A stretch of DNA of 10,936 nt from Glomus cerebriforme (lineage: Eukaryota; Glomeromycota; Glomeromycetes; Glomerales; Glomeraceae). The notes under the pieces were generated by a model. The model saw only the letters and a list, made by a program, of their open reading frames with translations. It made no database searches and was not told the DNA's origin. Made by a program: the position numbers and the translations under genes. This document shows positions 1 through 7,674 of this stretch, one piece after another. Position 1 is the stretch's first letter; every line of letters starts with the position of its first letter. The stretch spans positions 133,381-144,316 of the forward strand of contig QKYT01000150.1 in NCBI GenBank assembly GCA_003550305.1. The letters are read 5' to 3'.

Positions 1-13
1 AAGATCTTAACCA

Positions 14-40
14 AATTTTGTTCGGTTGACCGAAAAAATT
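14..40. repeat. Imperfect palindrome (hairpin)
   Basis: Arms 14-26 and 29-40 pair over 12 bp (AATTTT then TTCGGT against ACCGAA then AAAATT) with a single unpaired G at 20 and a 2-base centre. It sits beside a long A-rich tract. The function is unknown and no gene end lies next to it. Confidence 0.5.
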
Positions 41-108
41 AAAAAAAAAAAAGGTAAAGCCACACCATTAAGTGCTCAAAATAAGCCTGAAGATTCTGAG
101 ATTCCGAA

Positions 109-213
109 AATCAAAAATCAAAAAAATAAAAATCAAAAAATAAAAAAATAAAAATCGAAAAATCAAAAATCAAAAATCAAAAAATCAAAAATCAAAAAAA
201 AAAAATTGCACTT
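109..213. repeat. A-rich AAATC-type simple repeat
   Basis: About 105 bases consist almost only of runs of A separated by TC or T, with AAAAATC-like units repeated many times. This is a typical microsatellite and has no coding potential. It is probably length-variable between isolates. Confidence 0.85.
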
Positions 214-785
214 TTCAACCAAACGGTACACCGTATTAATATCCTTATTGCATTGTATTTTATGATTCAATGTAGTTACGCAAAGAACATGATAATGAAT
301 TGTAATATATCAGGTTGTTACATAAATCATCATTACAGCAATTAAATATTTAAAATATTAAATTATAAACTGACAAAAAAAAAAATTTTTTATACTGGAG
401 AATTCGTAACTTTCAGAAAGGTTTACAAATAATGATTTCACCGTACATAATAAAAATAAATATCGGTCACTTTACCAAAAATTTTAAAATCGTGTAACTA
501 ATGATGATAATTATGATAAATGAAACTTGGAACAGATCCAAAGAAATATCTGCATGATTATTTTGTTCGAGGAGTTGTATTTTAATTTTGATGATTCCAA
601 TTTAAAAGTTTCATCTTCATTTGAAAAAATTTATAATTATTTTGAAGCGCAAAATTTTTTTAAAAATAATACAAATACCACAATTTATTAATTAATTATT
701 ATAGTAGTTTCATTGTTGTAATAATGTAATAATACAAGTAGTGACGGTTAATAAAAAATTTATCTATTTTTATAATCAAATTTTT
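214..785. other. AT-rich non-coding stretch
   Basis: All six frames are broken by frequent stops and no splice-compatible exon or RNA gene could be recognised. A 12-base inverted motif (ACGGT-AC-ACCGT) is near 224-235. The patch at 427-445 resembles 4696-4714 (both contain GATTTCACCG), which may be the edge of the duplicated block described below. Confidence 0.5.
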
Positions 786-841
786 TATCAATGCATTATT
801 CTTTATTGATTTTCTACATCAGATGAGCGAAAAAATGAGAT
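786..841 (+). repeat. Inverted-copy segment, left member
   Basis: Bases 786-805 are an exact 20-base match to the reverse complement of 4895-4914. Bases 817-841 match the reverse complement of 4844-4869 with few differences and a gap between the blocks. The copies are about 4 kb apart. They adjoin the direct repeat blocks at 890-1420 and 4917-5400, so one small segment is inverted relative to its neighbour. Confidence 0.7.
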
Positions 842-889
842 GGAAATATAGACTTGTATAGACTCGTATAGTTTTAGAGAATATCATTG

Positions 890-1420
890 AAAAAAAAAAT
901 CTGGGCAGTAAAAAAGCTTCATAATATGAAACTTATGATTTTTATTTGTTTTGAAATATAATTATAGAAAAAAAACTTATTATTTTATTTTATTAACTTT
1001 TTAATTTTTAATTCAAAACAAAAAATGCATTACATTAATTTTTATAATAAATACAATAAAAATATAAAGTATAGATATAAAAAATAAGTTAATATAAACA
1101 ATTGATTCCAATTTACTAATGCTTTCATTGTCACTATTTTACTAGCAACTATTTTACTAACAATTTCCCTATCCATTATCACAACCACTATCATTGCAAC
1201 TGATCATTCATTTTTTTATCATCACCATTTAGGCATCTAGCTGATATTTTCCATTTTGCTATTTCCGGTGCTTCCCTTGATACTATTTCCCATCTTATCA
1301 ACATTACAACAATTTGCCACTATTTCATTACCAATTTCTTTATTGCATTATTTCTTTCGCCAGTACTCATATTCACTCGATTGATATTACTCAATCACAT
1401 TTTCATGAATATTCAAATAT
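890..1420. repeat. Diverged dispersed repeat, copy A
   Basis: This block aligns in the same direction to about 4917-5400. The best stretch is 1152-1197 against 5118-5163, sharing TATTATCACAACCACTA-like sequence. Further patches lie at 1235-1310 and 1320-1375. On the minus strand the G/N/S/D-rich reading around 1170-1200 suggests decayed low-complexity coding sequence, but stops occur every few codons. No transposase, reverse transcriptase or known gene is recognisable. Confidence 0.6.
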
Positions 1421-2015
1421 GTTTATCATCAATATTTTCTATTGTTATTAATCCAAGCCATATGTAAATGGTAGCTATTCGCTTTTCTATTGTCTCCAGT
1501 TATAACCTGTCACAAACATCCATTTTATCCCATATAACATCAATATTCTTTGTATATCGTCTAAATCTTCTCTCAAGATTTATTAAATGAAAATGTTTAA
1601 TATTTCTAAAGAGGCGCAAATACATATAATGACTGTGCGCTTGTATTACCATTTTGGTAATTGCCGTCTCATAGATTTACTTTATAGATTTTTCTATTAG
1701 TTAAATTTTTGCTCCAGACTTACTGAAATTTTTCAATAAAAATTTGAATTTCTAGACTCCGAAAGGATTAATCAATGTAAAAATAAATAATATTAAGGTA
1801 GTAATGATATTATAATACTGAATAGTATATGAGTAAAGTTATGGCATGTGGTGCATGTGAACAAATGAAAAATCACGTAATAAATCATTATTAATTCTGT
1901 AAAATTTGCTTAATTTATTATTGTATAGTTATTAATTTTGACTCATTTTTATATTCTTATTATTTTTAAATATATAAATACCACCTTTTTTTCAATATTT
2001 CATATTAATTTTTAT
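1421..2015. other. AT-rich non-coding stretch
   Basis: There is no open frame of useful length and no tRNA- or rRNA-like fold. A short patch at 1690-1705 (TTTCTATTAG then TTAAA) recurs at 5871-5886 and may mark an outer limit of the A/B duplication. Otherwise nothing could be assigned. Confidence 0.45.
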
Positions 2016-2380
2016 ATGGTATCTTTAATTATATTATCATAATTTTATTCCCTCTCTATAATCTTTTTAAAAACTACTCCATCTACCCATCTAAACTCCC
2101 CCTTATCTTCCTTATACTGTATATGAGAACTCTCTCGTATCAGGCAAGGAAAGCCGGTCAGATAGTCGAGTATCTCCTAACTGGTTGGTTGGTTTTTTTT
2201 ACCTCCTTTAAACTCCCTCTTAACTTCCTTATACTGTACATGATATCTTCCTCATATCAGGCAAGGAAAGTCGGTCAGATAGTTGAGCATCTTCTAACTG
2301 GCTGGTTGGTTTAGATTAGAATTCTCTCCTCGCTTATTTCACTTAATTTCAAAAAAATCCGGTAACTCTAAAGATACCAT
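2016..2380. mobile_element. Candidate MITE-like element with 12-bp TIRs
   Basis: The ends are a perfect inverted pair: ATGGTATCTTTA at 2016-2027 and TAAAGATACCAT at 2369-2380. The interior is more GC-rich than the surroundings and holds two direct copies of a 117-bp unit. At 365 bp with no credible transposase, it fits a miniature inverted-repeat element. No clear target-site duplication is visible: the left flank reads TTTTTAT and the right flank CTGTTAG. The class is therefore not assignable and a chance palindrome cannot be fully excluded. Confidence 0.45.
2092..2312 (+). repeat. Two direct copies of a 117-bp unit
   Basis: Copy 1 starts at 2092 and copy 2 at 2209, giving a period of exactly 117 bp (39 codons), with about 100 bp of strong similarity each. 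The shared core runs from TAAACTCCC to ACTGG(T/C)TGGTTGG. Differences are mostly transitions and include CG-to-TG and CG-to-CA changes. The 63-codon open frame at 2123-2314 repeats a motif beginning SYQARK because the period is a multiple of three. I regard it as repeat DNA rather than a gene. Confidence 0.8.
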
Positions 2381-2517
2381 CTGTTAGCAAAAAATCTATT
2401 ACTAGTTGAGAATAGCTATAAAATACTGAAAACTGAAGCCTGTTTTTCCTAACAAGAAGATAATCAAGATATTATTAGATTTAACAAAAAAACTGATAAG
2501 AAAGAACCAATTTTATT

Positions 2518-2673
2518 AACAGAAAATGGGAAATAAAATATACAAAGCAGAAAAAAGGAAGGTACAGCGGTCATATTAGACCTTTTGAACAGTAAAGACA
2601 AAAGAATCTAAGGATAACACAAATATACAATTTGTACAATAACAAGAAAGCAATGATTAAAATTAAATGGTAA
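2518..2673 (+). pseudogene. Possible LINE endonuclease remnant
   Basis: One frame reads 51 codons with a single internal TAA at 2593-2595. It contains RKWEIKYTKQKKGRYSGHI near the start and LRITQIYN after the stop. The pattern of a GRYxGxI-type strand followed by an LRIxxIYN strand resembles the central part of exonuclease-endonuclease-phosphatase domains in non-LTR retrotransposons. No catalytic motif or reverse transcriptase is recognisable downstream, where the purine-rich sequence to about 3080 has many stops. The assignment is tentative and could be coincidence. Confidence 0.22.
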
Positions 2674-3682
2674 ATAGATAATTGATGAAGACCAAAGAAA
2701 TCATCGAAAATGGAATTTTCAATAAGAAGAAATGAGAAGAAAGCTAAAGACTGAAACACACAGGAAAAAAAATGAAAAGAACAATTTGAGGAAAAGCATA
2801 TAAAGAACAAAATTATACTGATAGGGCTATTACCATGCACCCGCAATCATCTTGCTGCAAATATGAAGTTGGAAAAAAGGGAGAATTATTGATGAAATAA
2901 TGAATGCAATTATTAAGTAAAAAAAATATACAGAAAATTTGAAAAGGGAATAGTATACCCAAGAAATAAAATGAGAGAATAATTTTAGGTTAACAAGTGG
3001 TGTGATAAGTTACAAATAGAAAGAAATAATGATGTAAATTAAAAAAGGAAAATGAAGGAATGCATGAAAAAATTAGGAAATGGAAAAAAAATATAACTAA
3101 ATTATATGAACGGACAGTGTTAAACAATGTTGAAGATTGCTAATATAATCGCACAAATCAATAAACAATATTTGTATAACAATTAGTAAAATTAATTTAG
3201 ATTTGTTAGATTTGTTAATTTTTAAATTACACTGAAAATTTTTATTTTTAATTTTAAAATAATCAAATGAACAATCAATAATTGCGAAAAACATCTATTT
3301 ACTGTATTTAATAAAAAAAATAAAATAATTAATATAATAATTAGAAATATTATTTTGTGAATTGTTTCGGCGGATAACTTAATGAATACTCCACTAGAAT
3401 AGTCAAAACTAAATTTATTAGTTAAATATGTCATTTTTTCTAAGAGGAAAAGATATTTAAAATTTGCTAAAATTATTTAAAAAATATTTTAATGCAATTG
3501 TTTTATTTGGATCATTTATTTATATCCAAATGTCCAAAAGCAAATAATACTTATTTATTTTATAAATGAAATATAATAAATATTGATATACAATAATAAA
3601 TTTTAAAAAAAGAAAATGGTTTTTATACAACTAATATGTCAATTTTTCTTTATTACATTAATTCAAAATTCATAACGTATTC
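2674..3682. other. AT-rich region without recognisable gene
   Basis: 2674-3080 is strikingly purine-rich on the plus strand and could be decayed transposon sequence. 3080-3682 is extremely AT-rich. Open frames on the minus strand here encode only hydrophobic I/L/F-rich strings, as expected of AT-rich noise. Nothing else was identified. Confidence 0.5.
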
Positions 3683-4196
3683 TTATTTATTTCCATTTTT
3701 TGTTGCTTTTTGGAACCAATAAGCGACTTTTTCTGAACTTCTTTTTAGTTCCTTCACCACTTTCATATAGATATTCAAGGTCCTTTATTAGCAGCAATCT
3801 TATAATATCCAAATACTTTTATTTATTAACTTCTATCCCAATCCCATCACAATAACAATATCCAAGTTGAAATTGAGCATCTAAATATCCCTATCAGCTG
3901 ATTTTCTGTAATATTCAAATGCTTTTACTTTATTAATTTCAGTTACAATTCCATTATTATAACAATTTCCAAGTTTAAATTTGGCAATTAAATATCACTG
4001 ATCAGCTGATTTTCTGTAATATTCAAATGCTTTAACTTCATCTTTTTCAACTCTATTCCAAATCCATAACACTGACTTAAATTATATTGTGCTATATTAT
4101 TCCCATTTTCTGCTGCCATTCTATATCAGTAAACAGCTTTTCTAAATCTTTATTTGTACCCTCGCCATCTTCAAATAAATTTCCAAGAATATTTCG
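3683..4196 (-). pseudogene. Sel1-like repeat protein, decayed fragment
   Basis: The minus strand carries four to five recognisable Sel1 repeats (SLR family, helical repeats that scaffold protein complexes), spread over more than one frame and broken by stops. In order, the reading gives LGNLFEDGEGTNKDLEK, then AQYNLSQCYGFGI, then KAFEYYRKSAD, then AKFKLGNCYNNGI, a second KAFEYYRKSAD, then a decayed FQLGYCYCDGIG-type unit, and finally VAYWFQKATKNGNK followed by TAA at 3683-3685. These match the LG..Y..G.G...D..KA..WY.KAAE.G consensus. Indels or stops lie near 4135, 3989, 3883 and 3825. In fungi of this group Sel1 arrays often follow a kinase-like domain, but no kinase sequence is visible upstream to 4900. 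This is a dead fragment without an identifiable start. Confidence 0.85.
3893..4033 (-). repeat. Two 33-bp exact copies, period 108 bp
   Basis: Bases 3893-3925 and 4001-4033 are identical. The spacing of 108 bp equals 36 codons, the length of one Sel1 repeat. They encode the same KAFEYYRKSAD helix within the Sel1 pseudogene. The near-perfect identity suggests recent unit duplication or conversion before or during decay. Confidence 0.85.
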
Positions 4197-4843
4197 TGAC
4201 ACATGTCACTTTGATTATCAACTGTCTCTAGATTTATGATGATAATTACCGAAAATTTTATGTTCATTTTATTTAATATTTCGATTCTGATCAGAATTAT
4301 AATTGTTAAAGTCACGTGTAACCTGACAGTCAATTTCATAGAATCGATTTAATGATATTAAAATGAACTAAATTTAGATAATTTTAAGTTATATGAAAAT
4401 TTATTTTTAGAAAATGAAAAGCTGCCATAAAATGTTTCGGATTGTTTGGTAGAATATTGTCAATCTAATTAACAATTCAGCAAAATTTAATGATTTTAAA
4501 ATTATGCAACCATTTCGTGTAGTAAATTTTGTAAGATTGATATTTTGGAAAAAAAAATTACAAGCGCAAATATTTCTTTGAAATTTAACGATAACTAAAT
4601 GTAACTTTTTCTAAATTACCTTTAAAGACAGCTTTTTATGAGACCAAACTGAATTATTTATTATCAAGTGTAAATTAATAAAAGTAAATATGCACACAAA
4701 TAACGATTTCACCGCTGGGCTTCCACATAACTGATTTTTTAAAAATATAATTTCACAGTTAGTCTATTTCTATCAGTTCGTCATTTAATTAAAATTACTT
4801 GAAAATTTAGATGATTTTCTACCATGAATTCCCGCCTGTATAT
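4197..4843. other. AT-rich non-coding stretch
   Basis: This lies upstream (minus sense) of the Sel1 remnant. A 65-codon minus-strand frame at 4142-4339 overlaps the remnant out of register and is not Sel1-like, so I do not treat it as a gene. Nothing else was found apart from the GATTTCACCG patch at 4703-4712 shared with 434-443. Confidence 0.45.
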
Positions 4844-4914
4844 ATCTCATTTTTTTGCTCAATTGATGCAGAATATTTTGTATTTTAAAAAAGGTAAAGA
4901 ATAATGCATTGATA
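4844..4914 (-). repeat. Inverted-copy segment, right member
   Basis: This is the reverse-complement partner of 786-841, with exact identity over 4895-4914 and strong similarity over 4844-4869. The middle (4870-4894) is longer here than in the left member. It directly abuts repeat copy B. Confidence 0.7.
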
Positions 4915-5400
4915 GAGTGGCAAAAAAATTTTCATAATATAAAGCCCAATTGTGTTTTAAAACATAAAATAATTTTTTTATTTGTCAAAAAAAAAATCTA
5001 ATTAATTTTACTCATAATAATCATTAATTAATAAAAAATGTATTATACTACTTTTTATAAATTACAATTAACTTAATTAACTTTTCCCCAAATTTTCTAA
5101 TACCTTCCTTGTGCCCATTTTACCGGCACTTTCCCTACTCTATTATCACAACCACTACCGTTGCAATTCTCTTTACCACCGACATTATTTCCAATTCTGC
5201 CAGCATCTAGTTATTAGTATTTCCTGTTTGCTAACTGCTAATGCCTCCCCTGGACACAATTTTCCATTTTACTAAATCACAACTATTTTCCATCATTTCT
5301 TTTAATACTAGTGCTGTTATTTCATTATTTCTTTCACACCAACATTACTTGTATTATTGTATCCTAAAGTTTATAGGAAAAGATGCAATATTTACACTTA
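4915..5400. repeat. Diverged dispersed repeat, copy B
   Basis: This is the same-direction relative of 890-1420. Matching landmarks are GGCA...TTCATAATAT at 4918-4940 against 894-925, TTTCCCTA...CTATTATCACAACCACTA near 5130-5157, CATCTAG near 5204, and TTTCATTATTTCTTTC near 5319 against TTGCATTATTTCTTTC near 1343. The block is better preserved than A in one minus-strand frame (5100-5213, ending NRVGKVPVKWAQGRY then TAG). The frame is too short and isolated to call a gene. Confidence 0.6.
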
Positions 5401-5537
5401 CAATATTAATATTACCAAAGAAACTTGGCTCTGATGTTTATATTAATGCTTAATATTTGTTTCTCACATTCACATTTCCTGTAAATATAATATTTATAGA
5501 GATGTCCTTATAACTAGATATTCGCCATAATATATTG
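5401..5537. other. AT-rich spacer
   Basis: No gene or structured element was recognised between repeat copy B and the GC-richer patch that begins at 5538. Confidence 0.4.
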
Positions 5538-5665
5538 CTCACTCAAGTATGCGTGTATGAGGGTCGAAACACTCACTCAGGCATGGTAAAAATTTGGTTT
5601 TAGGCGTTCATGTATACGATTGAGACCGTCCATCAAAGAATTTCGGCTGAAAAGAGAGAAAGAGT
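5538..5665. repeat. GC-richer patch with short direct repeat
   Basis: CTCACTCAAGTATG (5538-5551) recurs as CTCACTCAGGCATG (5572-5585), period 34 bp. Between them TGAG-g-GT-CGAA-AC-a-CTCA can form a small hairpin (about 5558-5575). Base composition is clearly richer in G and C than the surroundings. A 28-codon plus-strand frame follows an AG at 5603 and has exon-like composition (for example VHQRISAEKRERVSTFLNEF), but it ends at a stop and has no identified partner exon. It could be an exon scrap or a dispersed repeat. Confidence 0.35.
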
Positions 5666-5699
5666 GTCAACTTTTTTAAACGAGTTCTCAAGATTTTGT

Positions 5700-6249
5700 C
5701 TTGTTTCTTGATATTAATCTGCTAAAATCTAAAAAGATTCAAAATAAAGGGAAAGTATTTATATGATTTAAATTTATTAGATGCTGGCTGATCTATTCAA
5801 AATGAGTCAATGAGTTAAAATTGTACAAATAGTTTATACTTTTACTTCACATCAGCGAATTGTTAAATTTTTTTCTATTAGCTAAAAATCTGTACTGCAG
5901 GCCTGAATTACAATATAGTCAACCACAAAACTTACGTAATTAATTAAATCTGATTATATAATTCTTCTATCATAGATTATCTTTTAAAGAAGTTATCATA
6001 GTAATTTGCTGTATAATCTAGTTATGTAATCATGGCACAGGTATATGATTATGTGATAACGTGAAATAAGCGTAGTCACATGTACTCGTGGTCACAGTAA
6101 TTCTATACGAGTCTATCACCGACAATGCTTGTACAATGTTAATTTTTCATTTCTCTATTTTTACCAAACAATTGTTTCTCATTTTTTTCAAAAGCTGTAA
6201 AACTTGTTTTTTATGTTTATTGATAATAATAATGCCTGTATTTCCACAG
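5700..6249. other. Non-coding stretch upstream of a remnant exon
   Basis: No gene was recognised. The last 45 bases look like an intron end: T-rich, closing in TATTTCCACAG at 6249. A 13-base motif CTATACGAGTCTA near 6103-6115 is the reverse complement of TAGACTCGTATAG near 859-871, another inverted pair across the window. The open frame at 6088-6270 runs across the intron-like tract and is not considered real. Confidence 0.4.
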
Positions 6250-6587
6250 TTGGAGATCGACAGATCGTGAGATTCTACCTATGGTACTAGATCTTAAAAA
6301 TCTGATAATTGAAAATAAAGAACGTGTAGAACGAATCATTGATGTTTCGATTGATCTAATGGAAGAATATATGAAGGAGGCTCCGTTTTTTTTGTTACAG
6401 CAATGAATATATTATTGCTACAATGGATCTCTCAAAGGGAACACCAGTTTATAACATACCAGCTGAGTATAAGGGCTTTTCTGTATTGGTCGATTATGGA
6501 GTTGTGAGAGCATCATCAGATCAAGAACAAGAAGAACAAGGTCATCAAGAATCAGATCATCAAGAACATCGTACATATCAATCTTAA
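6250..6587 (+). pseudogene. Terminal exon of unknown protein, frameshifted
   Basis: After an acceptor-like TTTCCACAG, one frame runs from 6251 with coding character: a charged amphipathic stretch (EILPMVLDLKNLIIENKER at the start, MEEYMKEAPFF at the end) up to a run of eight T at 6386-6393. A second frame, offset by one base, continues NEYIIATMDLSKGTPVYNIP, then GFSVLVDYGVVRASS, then a Q/E/H-rich tail, stopping at 6585-6587. Skipping one T would join the two frames, so this is most simply one exon of about 110 codons with a homopolymer indel. Alternatively the T run plus TTACAG at 6395-6400 is itself an acceptor and the second half is a separate exon. I do not recognise the family. No upstream exons or promoter were found, so it is probably a gene relic. 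Confidence 0.45.
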
Positions 6588-6741
6588 ACCAGGAATTAGT
6601 ATTATACATTCACAAGTATAATTATTGTTATAAATCAAGTAAGGCAAACTATTTTTCTAATAAGAACAAACAAATTTTGTTAAACTTTAAAGAACGCTTA
6701 TTTTTGGTATATTTATACAATTCTTTATCATAAAATCATAA
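6588..6741. other. Intergenic AT-rich spacer
   Basis: This spacer lies between the convergent plus-strand relic and the minus-strand tail fragment. No terminator-like or polyadenylation element stands out. Confidence 0.4.
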
Positions 6742-6960
6742 TCAATACATAACATTGATGTGTAAAAGGAAATAGCAAACCATAATTTTTACCTGATATA
6801 TTTTGTTATCCTGTACACATTGTTGATATAACCCAAACCAGGAATGAATTCCAGCTTCTTTTTTAAAACTAATAATTACTTCTTATGAAACTTCTGCATT
6901 AATACTCAATTGGTTTGTTGCATTTTTCTGTTTAGTAAGTGATATGATAGTTTTTTTTTA
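6742..6960 (-). pseudogene. C-terminal tail fragment of a BTB-gene relative
   Basis: In one minus-strand frame this reads IISLTKQKNATNQLSINAEVS, an in-frame TAA at 6883-6885, then EVIISFKKEAGIHSWF, GLYQQCVQDNKIYQ and VKIMVCYFLLHINVMY, closing with TGA at 6742-6744. The last part matches the end of the right-edge BTB gene (EQDIEIKYRIKIMVCYF, then INIMC and stop), with nucleotide similarity from about 6745 to 6835 against 10463-10545. The first part (LTKQKNA) recalls FTKQKES in the neighbouring BTB gene. It is therefore the tail of a third copy without BTB or BACK regions. It carries CAG|GTAAAA at 6792-6795, which would make a good splice donor where the other copy has CGGATAAAA. It is broken and headless. 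Confidence 0.55.
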
Positions 6961-7236
6961 TCTATTGTTTATCTTTTCAAATAATGATTTCTTGTAAAAA
7001 TTTCTGTTCAGTGCTAATTTGAATTTTTAATACCATCTATATTTATTTATTACCAAAGTCATATACAAAATACAATATTTTTTTTTAACATGGATATAAA
7101 TTAAAATAAAAAAATGTCATATTTTAGTTTAAAAAAAAAACTTAAAAATAATTTAATTTACAAGTAATTTTCAAAGTCAAATTCAATTTGCTAATAATAA
7201 AACTAAATACTATTTCACTTATACTTAATTTCTTTC
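6961..7236. other. AT-rich spacer with homopolymer tracts
   Basis: Long T or A runs (6951-6959, 7079-7086, 7131-7140) separate the tail fragment from the repeat tail of the next gene. No coding or RNA feature was recognised. Confidence 0.5.
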
Positions 7237-7674
7237 TTATTGATGTTCACGGATATATTGCCAAATATTTTTAAATTTTTCTTGTTTAGATTTTGTTTCT
7301 TTTGATACATATCTATAACTTCTTGATTCATATTCTGGTCGCGTTTCCACTGGCAATTCATCTAATGATTTCGTTCTTCTATCTATTTCTGCTGATTCAT
7401 ATTCAGATTTCATTTTTATATTTGTTTCTGCTGCCAATTCATATAATGATTCCATTCTTCTATTTGTTTCTGCTGATTCATATTCTGATTTCATTTTTAT
7501 ATCTGTTTCCACTGGCGATTCATCTAATGATTTCATTCTTCTATTTGTTTCCACTGGCCATTCATATTCTAATTTCATTTCCTTTGATCCATATCCATAA
7601 CTTGGAAATATTTCCGATTCATAATCTGGATTCATTTCGTTTGATTCATGTACAAAACTCTTCTTCTGATTCAT
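7237..7674 (-). pseudogene. Out-of-frame repeat tail of the BTB-BACK gene
   Basis: This frame, offset by one base from the upstream gene, stays open for 145 codons and ends at a TAA at 7237. It encodes an acidic/basic low-complexity tail built from 13-14 residue units (for example EMKLEYEWPVETNR, RMKSLDESPVETDI, KMKSEYESAETNR). It ends in KETKSKQEKFKNIWQYIREH. The gene proper already contains one KMKLEYES unit before its TGA at 7646-7648, so the two frames once formed a single tail. One surplus base, perhaps in the TTTT at 7654-7657, explains the split. It could be a true disabling indel, a length variant, or a sequence error. An alternative 28-bp splice would also fit the frame, but that is implausibly short. 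The ATG at 7674 is unlikely to be a separate start. Confidence 0.6.
7340..7600 (-). repeat. 81-84 bp tandem repeat (27-28 residues)
   Basis: About three units lie in the gene tail. The landmark (G)ATTCATATTC(A/T)GATTTCATTTTTATAT begins near 7391 and 7472, and a diverged form near 7556. Each unit is a pair of 13-14 residue subrepeats, K/R-M-K-S-x-Y/D-E-S/L-(P)-A/V-E-T/I-N/D. The period is always a multiple of three, so unit gain or loss keeps the frame. Confidence 0.8.

Noticed and set aside
2123..2314. 63-codon frame as a repeat-containing small protein
   Set aside because: The frame survives because the period is 117 bp. There is no start context, and the frame lies inside an inverted-repeat-bounded element.
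2571..2846. 91-codon minus-strand hydrophobic frame
   Set aside because: It is produced by purine-rich plus-strand DNA; the F/L/S/C string has no domain, signal or splice context.
3893..4033. Spaced identical repeats as a CRISPR-like array
   Set aside because: There are only two copies, the spacing is one Sel1 unit, they encode a Sel1 helix, and the sequence is eukaryotic.
6418..6609. 63-codon minus-strand frame rich in L and D
   Set aside because: It is the complement of the Q/E/H-rich tail encoded on the plus strand.
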